A stretch of DNA of 64,000 nt from CAYNKA01 sp964397655 (GTDB lineage Bacteria > Spirochaetota > Spirochaetia > DTKZ01). Below the pieces are notes generated by a model. The model was not told where the DNA came from. It was given only the letters and a program-made list of their open reading frames with translations, and searched no databases. A program made the position numbers and the translations under genes. Positions 1 to 8,449 of the stretch are shown here, one piece after another. The stretch covers positions 173,100-237,099 of the forward strand of contig CAYNKA010000006.1 of the NCBI GenBank assembly GCA_964397655.1, written 5' to 3'. The number at the start of each line of letters is the position of its first letter. Position 1 is the first letter of the stretch.

Positions 1-3
1 GAT

Positions 4-693
4 TCAGGAAGTCCGCCGCGGCAGGAGAGGGCCGGCTTCCAGTTCGCGGATGAGCCATCGCGCGATGGCCTCCGCCGGATCGGGGCGTCCCAGGACCTTC
101 TCGAAGGTGAAGACCGACGCGGCGAGCTTCTCGCGGGAGATTCGGCGGGATGATTCCCTTCCGGTCTCCTGATAACGGAAGAACCATGTGAGGCCCGAGG
201 AGAACATCCTTCGCGCGAAGGCGTAATCCTTCATTTCCCTGGTGCTGGCCATCGGCTGCACGGTTTCGCGGTTGAATTTGGCGAACATGTCCGCGAAATC
301 CCCGTCGTAGAGTTTAGCCCAGTACACGACGCTCCGCAGCACCCCGGCGTTCCTTTCCCGGAGTGCGGGGTTGGACCTCACCTTGAAGGATTGGAGCCCG
401 AGGAGGTGGTAGAACCTGAGGCAGGCCATGAGCGAGTTTCTCGGGCTCCCGGAGCCGGGATACCCGAGTTCGCGGGGAATGGCCTCCGGATCGAAGCCGA
501 GCTCGTTCTTTTCCTTTTCGGACTCCTCGAACTTCGCGAGGGCCCTCAGGTAGGTGTCCTTTACCTTGATGAAGACCGAGCCGTCGCCTCCGGCGGTATC
601 GGGGTGGGTGTGCTTGCAGAGGTACCGATAGATGGAGGCGAGGTCGCTACGCGTGAATTTTCCCGTGGCGAGGAGCTTCTTTACCGCGTCCAT
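4..693 (-). CDS. J-domain-like protein of unknown function
   Basis: This 229-residue protein has a DnaJ-like N-terminal part: helix-rich sequence with an HPD motif at residues 30-32 (THPDTAGGD), followed by a helix resembling J-domain helix III. HPD is the element through which J-proteins stimulate Hsp70 ATPase. The remaining ~170 residues contain no Gly/Phe linker, zinc finger or substrate-binding domain that I recognise, so this is not a true DnaJ. It ends almost at the left edge of the window. It lies 21 bases downstream of the Lrp-type regulator gene and could be co-transcribed with it. The fold call rests on the HPD region only; the function is unknown. Confidence 0.6.
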   Translation of the reverse strand: MDAVKKLLATGKFTRSDLASIYRYLCKHTHPDTAGGDGSVFIKVKDTYLRALAKFEESEKEKNELGFDPEAIPRELGYPGSGSPRNSLMACLRFYHLLGLQSFKVRSNPALRERNAGVLRSVVYWAKLYDGDFADMFAKFNRETVQPMASTREMKDYAFARRMFSSGLTWFFRYQETGRESSRRISREKLAASVFTFEKVLGRPDPAEAIARWLIRELEAGPLLPRRTS

Positions 694-714
694 CGGTCTC
701 CTTTCCAGCCCGAG

Positions 715-1149
715 TCAGACGAACTTGCAGTAGCTCTTCAGCATGATGAAGCTCTCCGAACTTGAGATCCCCTCGACCTTCGAGAGCTCCTCGGTGAGGA
801 ACCGCACGAGGCCCTTGTTCGAATCGACGAGGACCTCGGCGACGAGATCGTAGCGCCCGGAGGCTATGGATACGGAAATGACGTTGGGGAGGCCGGAGAT
901 CTCCTGGGCCTTGCATTCGAGGAGCCTGGTCTCGGCGACGTTCATGGCCACGAAGACGAGCTGCTTGTTCGCGAGCACGTCGGGATTGATGAGGGCGCGG
1001 ATCGTGAGGATGCCGGCGTCCTTGAGCCTCTTGAGCCTGGACCTGACCGTGCCCTCGGAGACGCCGAGCCTTCGGGCGATGGTGTTGTTCGGAACCCAGC
1101 CCTCCTGCAATATCCCGATGATCTTCCAGTCCGTGTCGTCCGGCTGCAT
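715..1149 (-). CDS. Lrp/AsnC-family transcriptional regulator
   Basis: The 144-residue protein has the Lrp/AsnC architecture: an N-terminal winged helix-turn-helix (IARRLGVSEGTVRSRLKRL, about residues 24-42) and a C-terminal ligand-binding RAM domain (residues ~65-140). Family members sense amino acids and regulate amino-acid metabolism. The gene starts three bases after the stop of the alanine dehydrogenase gene on the same strand, so it is very likely in the same operon and a plausible alanine-responsive regulator of it. The link to alanine is inferred from position. The start gives the usual family length. Confidence 0.85.
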   Translation of the reverse strand: MQPDDTDWKIIGILQEGWVPNNTIARRLGVSEGTVRSRLKRLKDAGILTIRALINPDVLANKQLVFVAMNVAETRLLECKAQEISGLPNVISVSIASGRYDLVAEVLVDSNKGLVRFLTEELSKVEGISSSESFIMLKSYCKFV

Positions 1150-1152
1150 GAC

Positions 1153-2265
1153 CTACAGTACCGTATCGACGGGGGTGTAGGCAAGGCCGAAGGCGTCGGC
1201 GACCGACTTGTAGGTGCACTTACCGCCGTACACGTTGAGGCCTTTCGCGAGTTCGGGGTTCGCCCTGCACGCCTTTTCGACTCCCGTTTCGGCGAGTTTG
1301 AGGCCGTAGGGAAGGGTGGAACTCGTGAGGGCGATCGTCGACGTGAGGGCGACCGCTCCGGGCATGTTCGCCACGCAGTAATGTACGACCCCGTCCACCG
1401 TGAAGGTCGGGTTGTCGTGGGTCGTCGGCCTCGTCGTTTCCACGCAGCCTCCCTGGTCCACCGCGACGTCCACGATGACCGCGTGTTTCTTCATGATCGC
1501 GAGATGCTTCCGTTTGAGGATCTTGGGCGCCTTGGCCCCGGGTATGAGAACGGCGCCGATCAGGAGGTCGCTTTCGCGTGCGATCCTTTCGACGTTCATC
1601 TCGGAGCTGAAGAGGGTGTTCACCTGTCCGTGGAAGATGTCGTCGATGTACGAGAGGCGGTTCGTGTTGATGTCGAGGACCGTGACGTCGGCGCCGAGGC
1701 CGTATGCGACCTTGGCCGCGTTGAAGCCCACCACGCCTCCTCCGATGATGGCGACCTTGCCTCGCTGGACCCCCGGGACCCCCGCGAGCAGGATGCCCCT
1801 GCCGCCTGAGGGCTTCTCCAGGTATTTTGCCCCTTCCTGGACGCTGAGGCGTCCGGCGATCTCGCTCATGGGCTTCAGGCAGGGCAGGGTCCCGTCCGCC
1901 TGGGTGATCGTCTCGTAGGCTATGCCCTTGATCCCTCGCTTCAGCATGGCCTTCGTGAGCTCCTCGTCAGCGGCGAGGTGGAGATAGGTGAAGAGGACCT
2001 GGCCTTCGCGCAGGAGGTCGTATTCCGAAGGCTGGGGTTCCTTCACCTTCACGATCATGTCGGCGGCCTTGAAGACGGCGGCCGCGGTCTTCTCGATCTT
2101 CGCCCCGGCTTCGGCGTATTCCTTGTCCTCGAAGCCCGCCTCGGCCCCCGCGCCGGCTTCCATGCGGACCTCGTGGCCGCGATCGACATAGGCTTTGACG
2201 CAGGCCGGAGTGAGACCGACCCGATACTCGTGGACTTTGATTTCCTTGACGCACCCGATTTTCAT
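1153..2265 (-). CDS. ald: Alanine dehydrogenase
   Basis: Catalyses reversible NAD-dependent deamination of L-alanine to pyruvate and ammonium in the cytoplasm. The 370-residue protein has the family length, the substrate-binding Lys75 (KVKEP) and catalytic His96 (YLHLA), and a Rossmann GGGVVGFNAAKVA loop for NAD. I chose the ATG at 2265 rather than one 63 bases upstream because it gives the canonical MKIGCVKE start and follows a GGGAGG ribosome-binding site. A TTGACT-17-TATGCT promoter lies immediately upstream. With the downstream Lrp-type gene it forms a probable alanine-utilisation operon. Confidence 0.95.
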   Translation of the reverse strand: MKIGCVKEIKVHEYRVGLTPACVKAYVDRGHEVRMEAGAGAEAGFEDKEYAEAGAKIEKTAAAVFKAADMIVKVKEPQPSEYDLLREGQVLFTYLHLAADEELTKAMLKRGIKGIAYETITQADGTLPCLKPMSEIAGRLSVQEGAKYLEKPSGGRGILLAGVPGVQRGKVAIIGGGVVGFNAAKVAYGLGADVTVLDINTNRLSYIDDIFHGQVNTLFSSEMNVERIARESDLLIGAVLIPGAKAPKILKRKHLAIMKKHAVIVDVAVDQGGCVETTRPTTHDNPTFTVDGVVHYCVANMPGAVALTSTIALTSSTLPYGLKLAETGVEKACRANPELAKGLNVYGGKCTYKSVADAFGLAYTPVDTVL

Positions 2266-2295
2266 GATTCGACCTCCCGACTTCTCGAATGCTTC

Positions 2296-2324
2296 AGCAT
2301 ATTTCGATAAACGTAGAAAGTCAA
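2296..2324 (-). promoter_or_regulatory. Sigma-70-type promoter of ald
   Basis: On the minus strand the hexamers TTGACT (2319-2324) and TATGCT (2296-2301) are separated by 17 bases, 30 bases ahead of the ald start codon. The spacing and match to consensus are good. Confidence 0.65.
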
Positions 2325-2367
2325 TCATGAAAAACGAATAGCGATCAATTTGTGTGGTAATTATCCG

Positions 2368-3333
2368 TTATTCGTAGTCCTGTCGGGTTCCATCCAGTTC
2401 CGGAAAGGGATTTTCCCATTGCCATCCCGTCTTCCCGGTCGACCTGAACCGCTCGAGCCTGCGGATCGAAAGCTCGGCGAACACCGGGTCGATCTCCATG
2501 CCTCGGAGCCTCCGGCCGAGCCGCTCGGCCGCCACGAGCGCGGTGCCGGAATGAAGGAAGAAATCGGTCACGAGGTCGCCTTCCCCGCTCGAGGAAAGGA
2601 GCAGGCGCTCGACCGCCTTGAGGGGTTTCTGGGCGTAGGCCCCGGACACGTTCTCCTCCATCCGATAGAAGACCTGCTGGATGTCCACCCAGACGTTTCC
2701 CGGCCTGATGGTGCCGGCCCTGCTCCGTTCGAGATTCTCGGTCCTCCGTCCCCCGACGTCCTTGTAATAGCCTCTTAACACCTTCGGGATGTCGGTATAG
2801 ACGACGTTGAAGGAAGGGTTCCCTTTCACGTAGTAGAGGAGTTCCTGCCGGACCGCCATCCAGTTCTTCTGCGTGCCGTAGCCCCGCTGGTTCCGGATGG
2901 TGATGAAGCTGCGGGACCTGAGCTCGGGGAAGTCCCGGAGGAGGAGCATGAGCTCCGGCAGGGGTTGGAAGCCCCGTTCCTGGTCGGCGCCTATGAAGAT
3001 GTAGAGATGGGCGTCGTCCGCGAGCGCGGCTACGGCGCCTTCGAGCCAGGAGCGCGAAAAGGAGACGTATTCGGCCGGCGGAATCCTGAAGAGCCGTTCC
3101 GTTCCTCCGCCTCCGACCGCGATGTTGTAGGGCGGGTCGTGGATTCCGAGGACGGATTTCTCGCCTTCCATGAGGCGGCGAGCGGAATCGGGATCGGAGG
3201 CGTCGAGGACCGCCACCCGATGCCGGCCCAGCGGGTCCCGCCAGACTTCGCCGGGCGCGAGTCTGCAGAAGGCGAGCAGCCGTTCCCTGAGCCGGGGGTT
3301 CCGGTCGATCCGTCCGAAGGGTTCCTTGGACAT
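2368..3333 (-). CDS. Site-specific DNA methyltransferase (beta class, N4-C or N6-A)
   Basis: Transfers a methyl group from S-adenosylmethionine to an exocyclic amine of DNA. In this 321-residue protein catalytic motif IV, DPPYN, is at residues 66-70, and the SAM-binding FxxxSGT motif (FFLHSGTAL) lies near residue 260. Motif IV before motif I is the beta-class order. DPPY allows adenine or cytosine-N4 modification. No restriction endonuclease gene adjoins it: its neighbours are hflX upstream, 6 bases away, and ald downstream. It is therefore an orphan methyltransferase as far as this window shows. Its specificity cannot be read from the sequence. Confidence 0.85.
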   Translation of the reverse strand: MSKEPFGRIDRNPRLRERLLAFCRLAPGEVWRDPLGRHRVAVLDASDPDSARRLMEGEKSVLGIHDPPYNIAVGGGGTERLFRIPPAEYVSFSRSWLEGAVAALADDAHLYIFIGADQERGFQPLPELMLLLRDFPELRSRSFITIRNQRGYGTQKNWMAVRQELLYYVKGNPSFNVVYTDIPKVLRGYYKDVGGRRTENLERSRAGTIRPGNVWVDIQQVFYRMEENVSGAYAQKPLKAVERLLLSSSGEGDLVTDFFLHSGTALVAAERLGRRLRGMEIDPVFAELSIRRLERFRSTGKTGWQWENPFPELDGTRQDYE

Positions 3334-3339
3334 GGCGGG

Positions 3340-4638
3340 CTAGGATGCGGAGGCTGCCTCGTAGGCTTCGAGCAGTCCGCGAAGTCTCCCGCTCACCTGC
3401 GCGACTATCTCGACGCCGGCGTCGGTGTATTCCTCGGAGAGAACCCTGCCTCCCCGGTGCAGCATGGCGACGAGATCGTGCCTGGAGGCCGGTATGCTGT
3501 ACCGCACCCTCCGATCGGCACTGCCGAGGATCTCGTCGATCCTCGCGAGCAGTTCCCCGAGCCCTTCTCCGGTTGCCGTCGACACGCGGACGGCGCCGTC
3601 GAACGCCCGGTCTTCCAAGGGCGCGTGCACGACATTGCCGGCTTTGTCGATCTTGTTGAGCACGGTGACGACGGGCTTGCCCTCCACGCCGATCTGGCCC
3701 AGCACTTCCCGGGTGACCTTCGCCTGAGCCGCGGCCTCCGGGTCGGAGGCGTCCACGACGTGGAGGAGAAGGTCCGCGAGGAGGGTCTCCTCCAGCGTCG
3801 ACTTGAAGGCGTCTACGAGCGTGTGGGGGAGGTTGCGGATGAAGCCGACCGTGTCCGTGAGCAGGGCCTCCCCGCCTGAGGGAAGCGTGAGGCGGCGCGT
3901 GGTCGGGTCGAGGGTCGCGAAAAGCTGGTCCGCGATCAGGACCTCGTTTCCGGTCAGGGCCTTGAGCAGGGAGGACTTTCCGGCGTTCGTGTAGCCCACG
4001 ATCGAGACTACGGAAATCTCGGTGCGACGCCTCCTCGCCCGCTGGGTTTTCCGCTGGGCACGGACCTTCTTGAGCTCCTTCTTCGCTCGGACGATCTTCT
4101 CGAGGATCCTCCTGCGGTCGATCTCGAGCTGGGTCTCGCCCGAGCCCTTGTTGCCCCTGGCTCCGCCGCGCTGGCGGGAAAGGTGGGTCCAGGCCCTGGT
4201 GAGCCTCGGCAGGGAGTATTCCATACGGGCGAGCTCGACCTGGAGCTGGGCTTCCTTGGTGAAGGCCCGGTCCGCGAAGATCTCGAGGATCACCTCGTTG
4301 CGGTCGATGACGCACCTGCCCGTGAGTTCCTCCCAGTTCCTCTGCTGCGAGGGCGTGAGCGGATTGTCGAACACGATGATGCCGGCCCCGAGTTCCTCGG
4401 CGAGCGCGCGGACCTCCTCGGCCTTGCCCGTGCCGAGCACGTAACGGGCAGAGGATCCCTTGAGCTTCACGAGCGTCTTCCGAAGGGGAACGAGGTCGAT
4501 GTTCCTGACGAGCGACTCCAGCTCGTCCAGCGATTTGGCGGCGTCGCCGTTCTTCGCCGACGCTTCCTCCATTCCGAGGAGGAGGGCCTTGTCGGGACTG
4601 CCTTTTCCCGTATTCTCTTCCAGAATTCGATCCGTCAC
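3340..4638 (-). CDS. hflX: Ribosome-associated GTPase HflX
   Basis: HflX binds stalled or heat-damaged ribosomes and splits subunits using GTP. The 432-residue protein has the N-terminal HflX domain, an arginine/lysine-rich helical linker (residues ~155-205), the GTPase P-loop GYTNAGKSS (residues 215-223), a DTVGF switch motif (262-266) and an NKID base-recognition motif. The start is the GTG at 4638, preceded by GGGAGGAG; this start overlaps the stop of the upstream pseudouridine synthase by four bases (GTGA), implying translational coupling. A much longer upstream open frame exists but its extra part is antisense shadow of argG and the pseudouridine synthase gene. Confidence 0.93.
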   Translation of the reverse strand: MTDRILEENTGKGSPDKALLLGMEEASAKNGDAAKSLDELESLVRNIDLVPLRKTLVKLKGSSARYVLGTGKAEEVRALAEELGAGIIVFDNPLTPSQQRNWEELTGRCVIDRNEVILEIFADRAFTKEAQLQVELARMEYSLPRLTRAWTHLSRQRGGARGNKGSGETQLEIDRRRILEKIVRAKKELKKVRAQRKTQRARRRRTEISVVSIVGYTNAGKSSLLKALTGNEVLIADQLFATLDPTTRRLTLPSGGEALLTDTVGFIRNLPHTLVDAFKSTLEETLLADLLLHVVDASDPEAAAQAKVTREVLGQIGVEGKPVVTVLNKIDKAGNVVHAPLEDRAFDGAVRVSTATGEGLGELLARIDEILGSADRRVRYSIPASRHDLVAMLHRGGRVLSEEYTDAGVEIVAQVSGRLRGLLEAYEAASAS

Positions 4639-5357
4639 GCAAGCTCCTCCCGCGGCGCGTCTCCGCCCGCCGCTTCCAGAAAGGCCTTCCAGAGCGCGTC
4701 CTCGGGGGGAGGGGCGGCGACCGCGACGGTCTTCCCGGTCCGGGGATGGCGGAATTCGAGGGAGCGGGCGTGGAGATGGATGCCTCCGCCCGCGTTCGAC
4801 CGCTTGGCCCCGTACTTGAGGTCGCCCTTGATGTGGCACTTCACCGCGGCGAGCTGGGCCCTGATCTGATGGTGCCGTCCCGTGATGAGCTTTATCTCGA
4901 GGAAGTGGTACCGGTCCGACTTCCCCACGACCCGGTAGTCGAGGAGGGCCCGTTTCGCGTCCTTCCTGTCGCGGTCCGTGACGAAGGACTTGTTGCTCTT
5001 GCGGTCGAAGACGAGCCGGTGGTCGAGCCTGCCTTCCGCCGCGGGAGGCTCCGCGTCCGTGACCGCCCAGTAGAGCTTCCTGACGTCGCGCACCTTCATG
5101 AGTTCGTTGAGCGCCGCGAGCGTGTCCGGGTCCTTCGCGAAGAGGACGAGCCCCGTGGCGGGCTGGTCGAGCCTGTGCACGAGCCCGGCGAAGGCGGGCC
5201 CGCAGCCTCCGGTTTCGCGCTGCTTCGACTCGAGGTAGGATCCGACCTCCTCCTCGAGGCTCGGCTCGCCGGAGGAGTCCTTCTGGACGCGCTCGAGACG
5301 GGTCTTGTTCACGACGAGGAGCCAGTTGTCTTCGTAGAGGACGGATGGGGATTCCAT
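4635..5357 (-). CDS. RluA-family RNA pseudouridine synthase
   Basis: Isomerises uridine to pseudouridine in rRNA or tRNA. The HRLDQPATGL signature is present with the catalytic Asp at residue 64, followed by the conserved GRHHQIRAQ motif near residue 160. At 240 residues it lacks an S4 domain and consists of the catalytic domain only. The common early VNKPAG motif reads VNKTRL, a departure from consensus. The gene is translationally coupled to hflX. Which RNA position it modifies cannot be judged from sequence. Confidence 0.88.
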   Translation of the reverse strand: MESPSVLYEDNWLLVVNKTRLERVQKDSSGEPSLEEEVGSYLESKQRETGGCGPAFAGLVHRLDQPATGLVLFAKDPDTLAALNELMKVRDVRKLYWAVTDAEPPAAEGRLDHRLVFDRKSNKSFVTDRDRKDAKRALLDYRVVGKSDRYHFLEIKLITGRHHQIRAQLAAVKCHIKGDLKYGAKRSNAGGGIHLHARSLEFRHPRTGKTVAVAAPPPEDALWKAFLEAAGGDAPREELA

Positions 5358-5423
5358 GGGGGGACTTTAGCACATGCCGGGAAATTAAGCCAGAAAGCCG
5401 CGGCGGCGCCGCAGGAGGCCCGC

Positions 5424-5467
5424 GAAAAGAAAGGGGCCGGCCTCGAATCGCTTCTCGGCCGGCCCTT
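5424..5467 (-). terminator. Rho-independent terminator of argG
   Basis: Reading the minus strand, a GC-rich stem (GGGCCGGCC pairing with GGCCGGCCC, arms at 5434-5442 and 5457-5465) encloses a loop and is followed by a T-rich run. It lies just after the argG stop. The stem core and loop recur at 38916-38947 (see findings). Confidence 0.75.
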
Positions 5468-5486
5468 CGGAATCGGACGGACTCTC

Positions 5487-6875
5487 CTACTTCTTCTCCG
5501 GCGACTGTTTCCCGTTCGTCGTGTCCGAGAGGAAGAAGACCCTGTTGTCGGAGCCGAGGTTGATGAGGCCCGAGCGGCTGTAGACGACGAGCTTCTCGTG
5601 GGTGTCGACGATGTCGAGGTTGCGCATATGGAGCTGGCCGATGCGGTCCTCCGGGGAGAAGGGGGCCTCGCCCGCCTCCTGGGCGGGGCCGAACTCGACG
5701 ATGGACCTCTCCATCGTGAGCCGTTCGGGCTTGTACGTGAGGTTCGGGCTCTGCGTGTCGAGGATCGTGTAATCGTCGCCGCGCCTGAGCTCGAGGACCA
5801 CCGTCCCCGTGACGACGCGGGCAACCCACTTTTGCAGGCTCTCCCGGATCATGAGGGACTGGGGGTCGAACCAGCGGCCCTCGTAGAGGAAGCGGCCGAG
5901 CTTCCTTCCCATCGTGTAGTAGTTGTCCAGGGTGTGCTCGTTGTGGATGCCGCAGAGGAGCCTCTCGTAGGCTATGTGGAGGAGTGCCATGCCGGGGGCC
6001 TCGTAGATGCCGCGGCTCTTCGCCTCGATGATGCGGTTCTCGATCTGGTCGGACATGCCGAGGCCGTGCCTGCCTCCGATCCGGTTCGCCTCGAGCACGA
6101 GCTCGACCGGATCGAGTTCCCTGCCGTTGATGGCGGTCGGGATGCCCTCGGTGAAGGTGACGGAGACCTGCTCCCTCTTGATCTCGACCGAATCGTCCCA
6201 GAATTTTATGCCCATGATCGGCGTGACGATGTGGGCGCTCGAGTTCAGGAACTCCAGGTGCTTGGCCTCGTGGGTCGCGCCCCAGAGGTTGGCGTCGGTC
6301 GAATAGGCCTTCTCTGCGGGCATGTGATAGTCGAAGCCCCGCGCCTTGAGCCAGGCGCTGATCTCGGCCCTGCCGCCCAGTTCGGTCACGAAGTCCTGGT
6401 CGAGCCAGGGTTTGTAGATCCTGAGGCGGGGGTTCGCGAGGAGGCCGTAGCGGTAGAACCGCTCGATGTCGTTGCCCTTGTAGGTGGAGCCGTCGCCCCA
6501 GATCCCGACGCCGTCCTCGTCCATCGCGCGCACGAGGAGGGTCCCCGTCACCGCGCGGCCGAGGGGCGTGGTGTTGTAGTACTTCTTGCCGGCGGACACG
6601 ATGTGGAAGGCCCCGCACATGAGCGCGCCGAAGCCTTCGGAAACGAGTTCCTTCCTGCAGTCGATCAGGCGCGCCCCTTCCGCGCCGTGCTTCTTCGCCT
6701 TGCCCGGGATGCTGTCGAGGTCGGTCTCGTCCGGCTGGCCGAGGTCCGCCGTGTAGGCGTAGGGCCGCGCTCCCTTCTCCTTCATCCAGGTGACTGCCAC
6801 CGAGGTGTCCAGGCCGCCCGAGAAGGCGATCCCGACCTTTTCGTTCTTGGGAAGCGATTTGAGGATTATGCTCAT
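5487..6875 (-). CDS. argG: Argininosuccinate synthase
   Basis: Joins citrulline and aspartate with ATP to form argininosuccinate, the penultimate step of arginine synthesis. The 462-residue protein resembles the longer E. coli-type branch. It has the ATP pyrophosphatase loop SGGLDTS at residues 19-25 and further conserved segments (GDGSTYKGNDIERFYRYG; TPIMGIKFWDDSVEIKREQ). The ATG at 6875 is preceded by an AGAGAG site. No other arginine gene is nearby. An inverted repeat upstream may be an operator. Confidence 0.95.
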   Translation of the reverse strand: MSIILKSLPKNEKVGIAFSGGLDTSVAVTWMKEKGARPYAYTADLGQPDETDLDSIPGKAKKHGAEGARLIDCRKELVSEGFGALMCGAFHIVSAGKKYYNTTPLGRAVTGTLLVRAMDEDGVGIWGDGSTYKGNDIERFYRYGLLANPRLRIYKPWLDQDFVTELGGRAEISAWLKARGFDYHMPAEKAYSTDANLWGATHEAKHLEFLNSSAHIVTPIMGIKFWDDSVEIKREQVSVTFTEGIPTAINGRELDPVELVLEANRIGGRHGLGMSDQIENRIIEAKSRGIYEAPGMALLHIAYERLLCGIHNEHTLDNYYTMGRKLGRFLYEGRWFDPQSLMIRESLQKWVARVVTGTVVLELRRGDDYTILDTQSPNLTYKPERLTMERSIVEFGPAQEAGEAPFSPEDRIGQLHMRNLDIVDTHEKLVVYSRSGLINLGSDNRVFFLSDTTNGKQSPEKK

Positions 6876-6925
6876 AGATATATCTCTCTTTTTCCGAAAG
6901 TATTGCCTTGAGACGATTTTTGCAC

Positions 6926-6947
6926 AATTGGCGCGTTTTGCCAAGTT
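6926..6947. promoter_or_regulatory. Inverted repeat upstream of argG
   Basis: TTGGC and GCCAA arms separated by seven bases sit 53 bases before the argG start. They could form an operator. The sequence does not look like an ArgR box. The evidence is the symmetry alone. Confidence 0.3.
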
Positions 6948-6997
6948 GTCGCGCCGATCCGCCCGATGTACCCGGTTCCGCGTCCCGAGGGTTGCGG

Positions 6998-7837
6998 TCA
7001 ATTCCTTTCCAAAAATTCCCGGACCTCGCCGAATTTGTCGAGGATGACATGGCCGGTGCCGGCAAGGACGCGGACCTCCGCATGAGGCACGAGGGCGCGG
7101 AGCCGGCGCACGGTCTTCGCGGTGTCCAAGATGACGTCGAGATCGCCCCCGAAGTATTGGAGGGGCATCTTGAGCCCCCGGAGGTCGCCGTCCCGGAAGA
7201 TCGGGAGCGGCTCGAGAAGCGGCCTGAAATGAGCGGAAACGAGGGCCTGGAATTCGTGCACGACCGGAGGAACCTCCGCCTTGCGGTAGACGAGTCCCGC
7301 GAGCCTCCTCCTGCCCCGTTCCCCCAGCATCATGCAGAGAATCGCCTTGGCGAGAAAACCCCTTTTCTGCGACGCGATCCCGCCGGCCGTCACGAGCGAA
7401 AGCGCGCGGACCCTCCGGGGATTGTTCGTCGCCAGGCTCAGGGCGTACCACGAGCCCAGGCTCATGCCGAGGAACGCGGCCCGTTCGATTCCGAGCCCGT
7501 CGAGGAGGGCCTCCAGCCATCGAGCCGCGGCGTCCGAGGTGAGGGGCATCCTCGAGGCCTCGCTCAAGCCCGGCTCCCCCGGTATGTCCGCGCAGAAGAG
7601 GCTGAAGGAAGGTCCGAAGTCCCTCAGGATGCCGAGCCACGAGGCGCTGTTCGCCATCGATCCGTGCAGCAGGACGACGGGCGGCATTCTCGGGCTTCAC
7701 GCCTGCAGGACGTGCGTCCTCCCTGCGGGAGTCTCCAGAAAGCGGCTTTCGAACGGCCCGGCATCGGCCTCGGCGAGGATTCGCCGGTAGAAGCCCTCCA
7801 CCAGGCCTCTTCCCGTTTCAGACTTGTAGACCTGCAT
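6998..7837 (-). pseudogene. Alpha/beta hydrolase interrupted by an in-frame TGA
   Basis: From the ATG at 7837 a frame encodes a typical hydrolase N-terminus (MQVYKSETGRG through ETPAGRTHVLQA) and meets a TGA at 7697-7699. The same frame then continues without another stop: SPRM, then PPVVLLHGSMANSASW (oxyanion-hole HG motif), the nucleophile elbow GMSLGS and the catalytic-histidine region GTGHVI. Together they make the ~279 codons usual for the family. The ATG at 7687, four codons after the TGA, could start a 229-residue product, but it would lack the first beta-strands. A GGA-to-TGA change would explain the break. The upstream HTH gene ends directly against the ATG. A sequencing error or stop readthrough are alternatives. 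Confidence 0.7.
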
Positions 7838-8293
7838 CTAGTCCTCCCGCCCGGCCGTGAAGGGTTCGAAGGCTCTCATCGCCGCGGCGAGAAAGGAGGG
7901 CCTTCCGTACAGGGTGTACTTCGCCCTGCCCGCGGCGGGATCGTAGGAGAAGTCGAAACGGGTCCTGCCCCGGGACTCGTCCTTTCCGTTGAGCATGGCG
8001 ATGAGGTGATTGGACAAGCGGGACGCCTCTTCCGGGTTCCATCCTGATATTTCGACGACGGCCGAAGCTGCGACTCGTTCCGGCGGAGCGCCCGCCGAAG
8101 CTGCGTCCGAAGACCGCCCGGAACCGGCGAGTTCGGCATGGGCGTATTCCCTGAGATCGTCCTCGTGGACCATCCAGGAGCGGCCGATTTTTCTGGCCCT
8201 GATCTTGCCTTCGCCTATGAACCTGAGAAGTGTTTTCGGATGGAGGCGGAGAATTGGGACCAGGTCCTTGATTGAATAGAGTTTCTGTTCCAT
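7838..8293 (-). CDS. Small helix-turn-helix protein with excisionase-like domain
   Basis: The first ~50 of 151 residues (IKDLVPILRLHPKTLLRFIGEGKIRARKIGRSWMV) are a MerR/excisionase-type winged HTH as found in helix_turn_helix_17 proteins. After an Ala/Ser/Gly-rich linker (~55-80), a C-terminal part (residues ~85-150) has no family I recognise; it may bind a ligand or partner. The ATG at 8293 has no Shine-Dalgarno sequence and sits about where transcription should start from the TTGACA promoter, so the mRNA may be leaderless. An ATG nine bases upstream is the alternative. The gene is directly followed by the broken hydrolase. The AAGTAAT repeats in its promoter are candidate self-binding sites. 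Confidence 0.75.
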   Translation of the reverse strand: MEQKLYSIKDLVPILRLHPKTLLRFIGEGKIRARKIGRSWMVHEDDLREYAHAELAGSGRSSDAASAGAPPERVAASAVVEISGWNPEEASRLSNHLIAMLNGKDESRGRTRFDFSYDPAAGRAKYTLYGRPSFLAAAMRAFEPFTAGRED

Positions 8294-8300
8294 GTAAAGC

Positions 8301-8344
8301 ATTATTAAGTAATATAAAGTAATTGTCAAGTAATAATAAGTAAT
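8301..8344 (-). promoter_or_regulatory. Promoter with four helically phased AAGTAAT repeats
   Basis: The minus-strand promoter TTGACA (8324-8329), 17 bases, AATAAT (8301-8306) overlaps four direct copies of AAGTAAT starting at 8307, 8317, 8328 and 8338. Their spacing of 10, 11 and 10 bases places all copies on one face of the helix. The tract is strikingly AT-rich within GC-rich surroundings. Confidence 0.65.
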
Positions 8345-8449
8345 AAATGGCCCGGTGTCCTCCCCTTGTCCTCCGTCCCCCGATTCGCGATAGTGAAGGC
8401 TGACCGGGATCGCGGCCCGCGAAGCCGAGTTCCGGCGGAGGTCCGTGCC

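Noticed and set aside
2345..4642. A 765-codon minus-strand frame rich in Arg, Gly and Pro
   Set aside because: It is another frame of the hflX and methyltransferase genes and has no recognisable domain.
4746..6911. A 721-codon plus-strand frame antisense to argG
   Set aside because: High-GC antisense shadow: low-complexity Val/Glu/Arg-rich sequence without domains, opposite well-supported genes.
3340..7083. A 1247-codon minus-strand frame
   Set aside because: Only its last 432 codons are a gene (hflX, from GTG 4638); the rest is Arg/Pro-rich out-of-frame sequence overlapping argG and the pseudouridine synthase gene.
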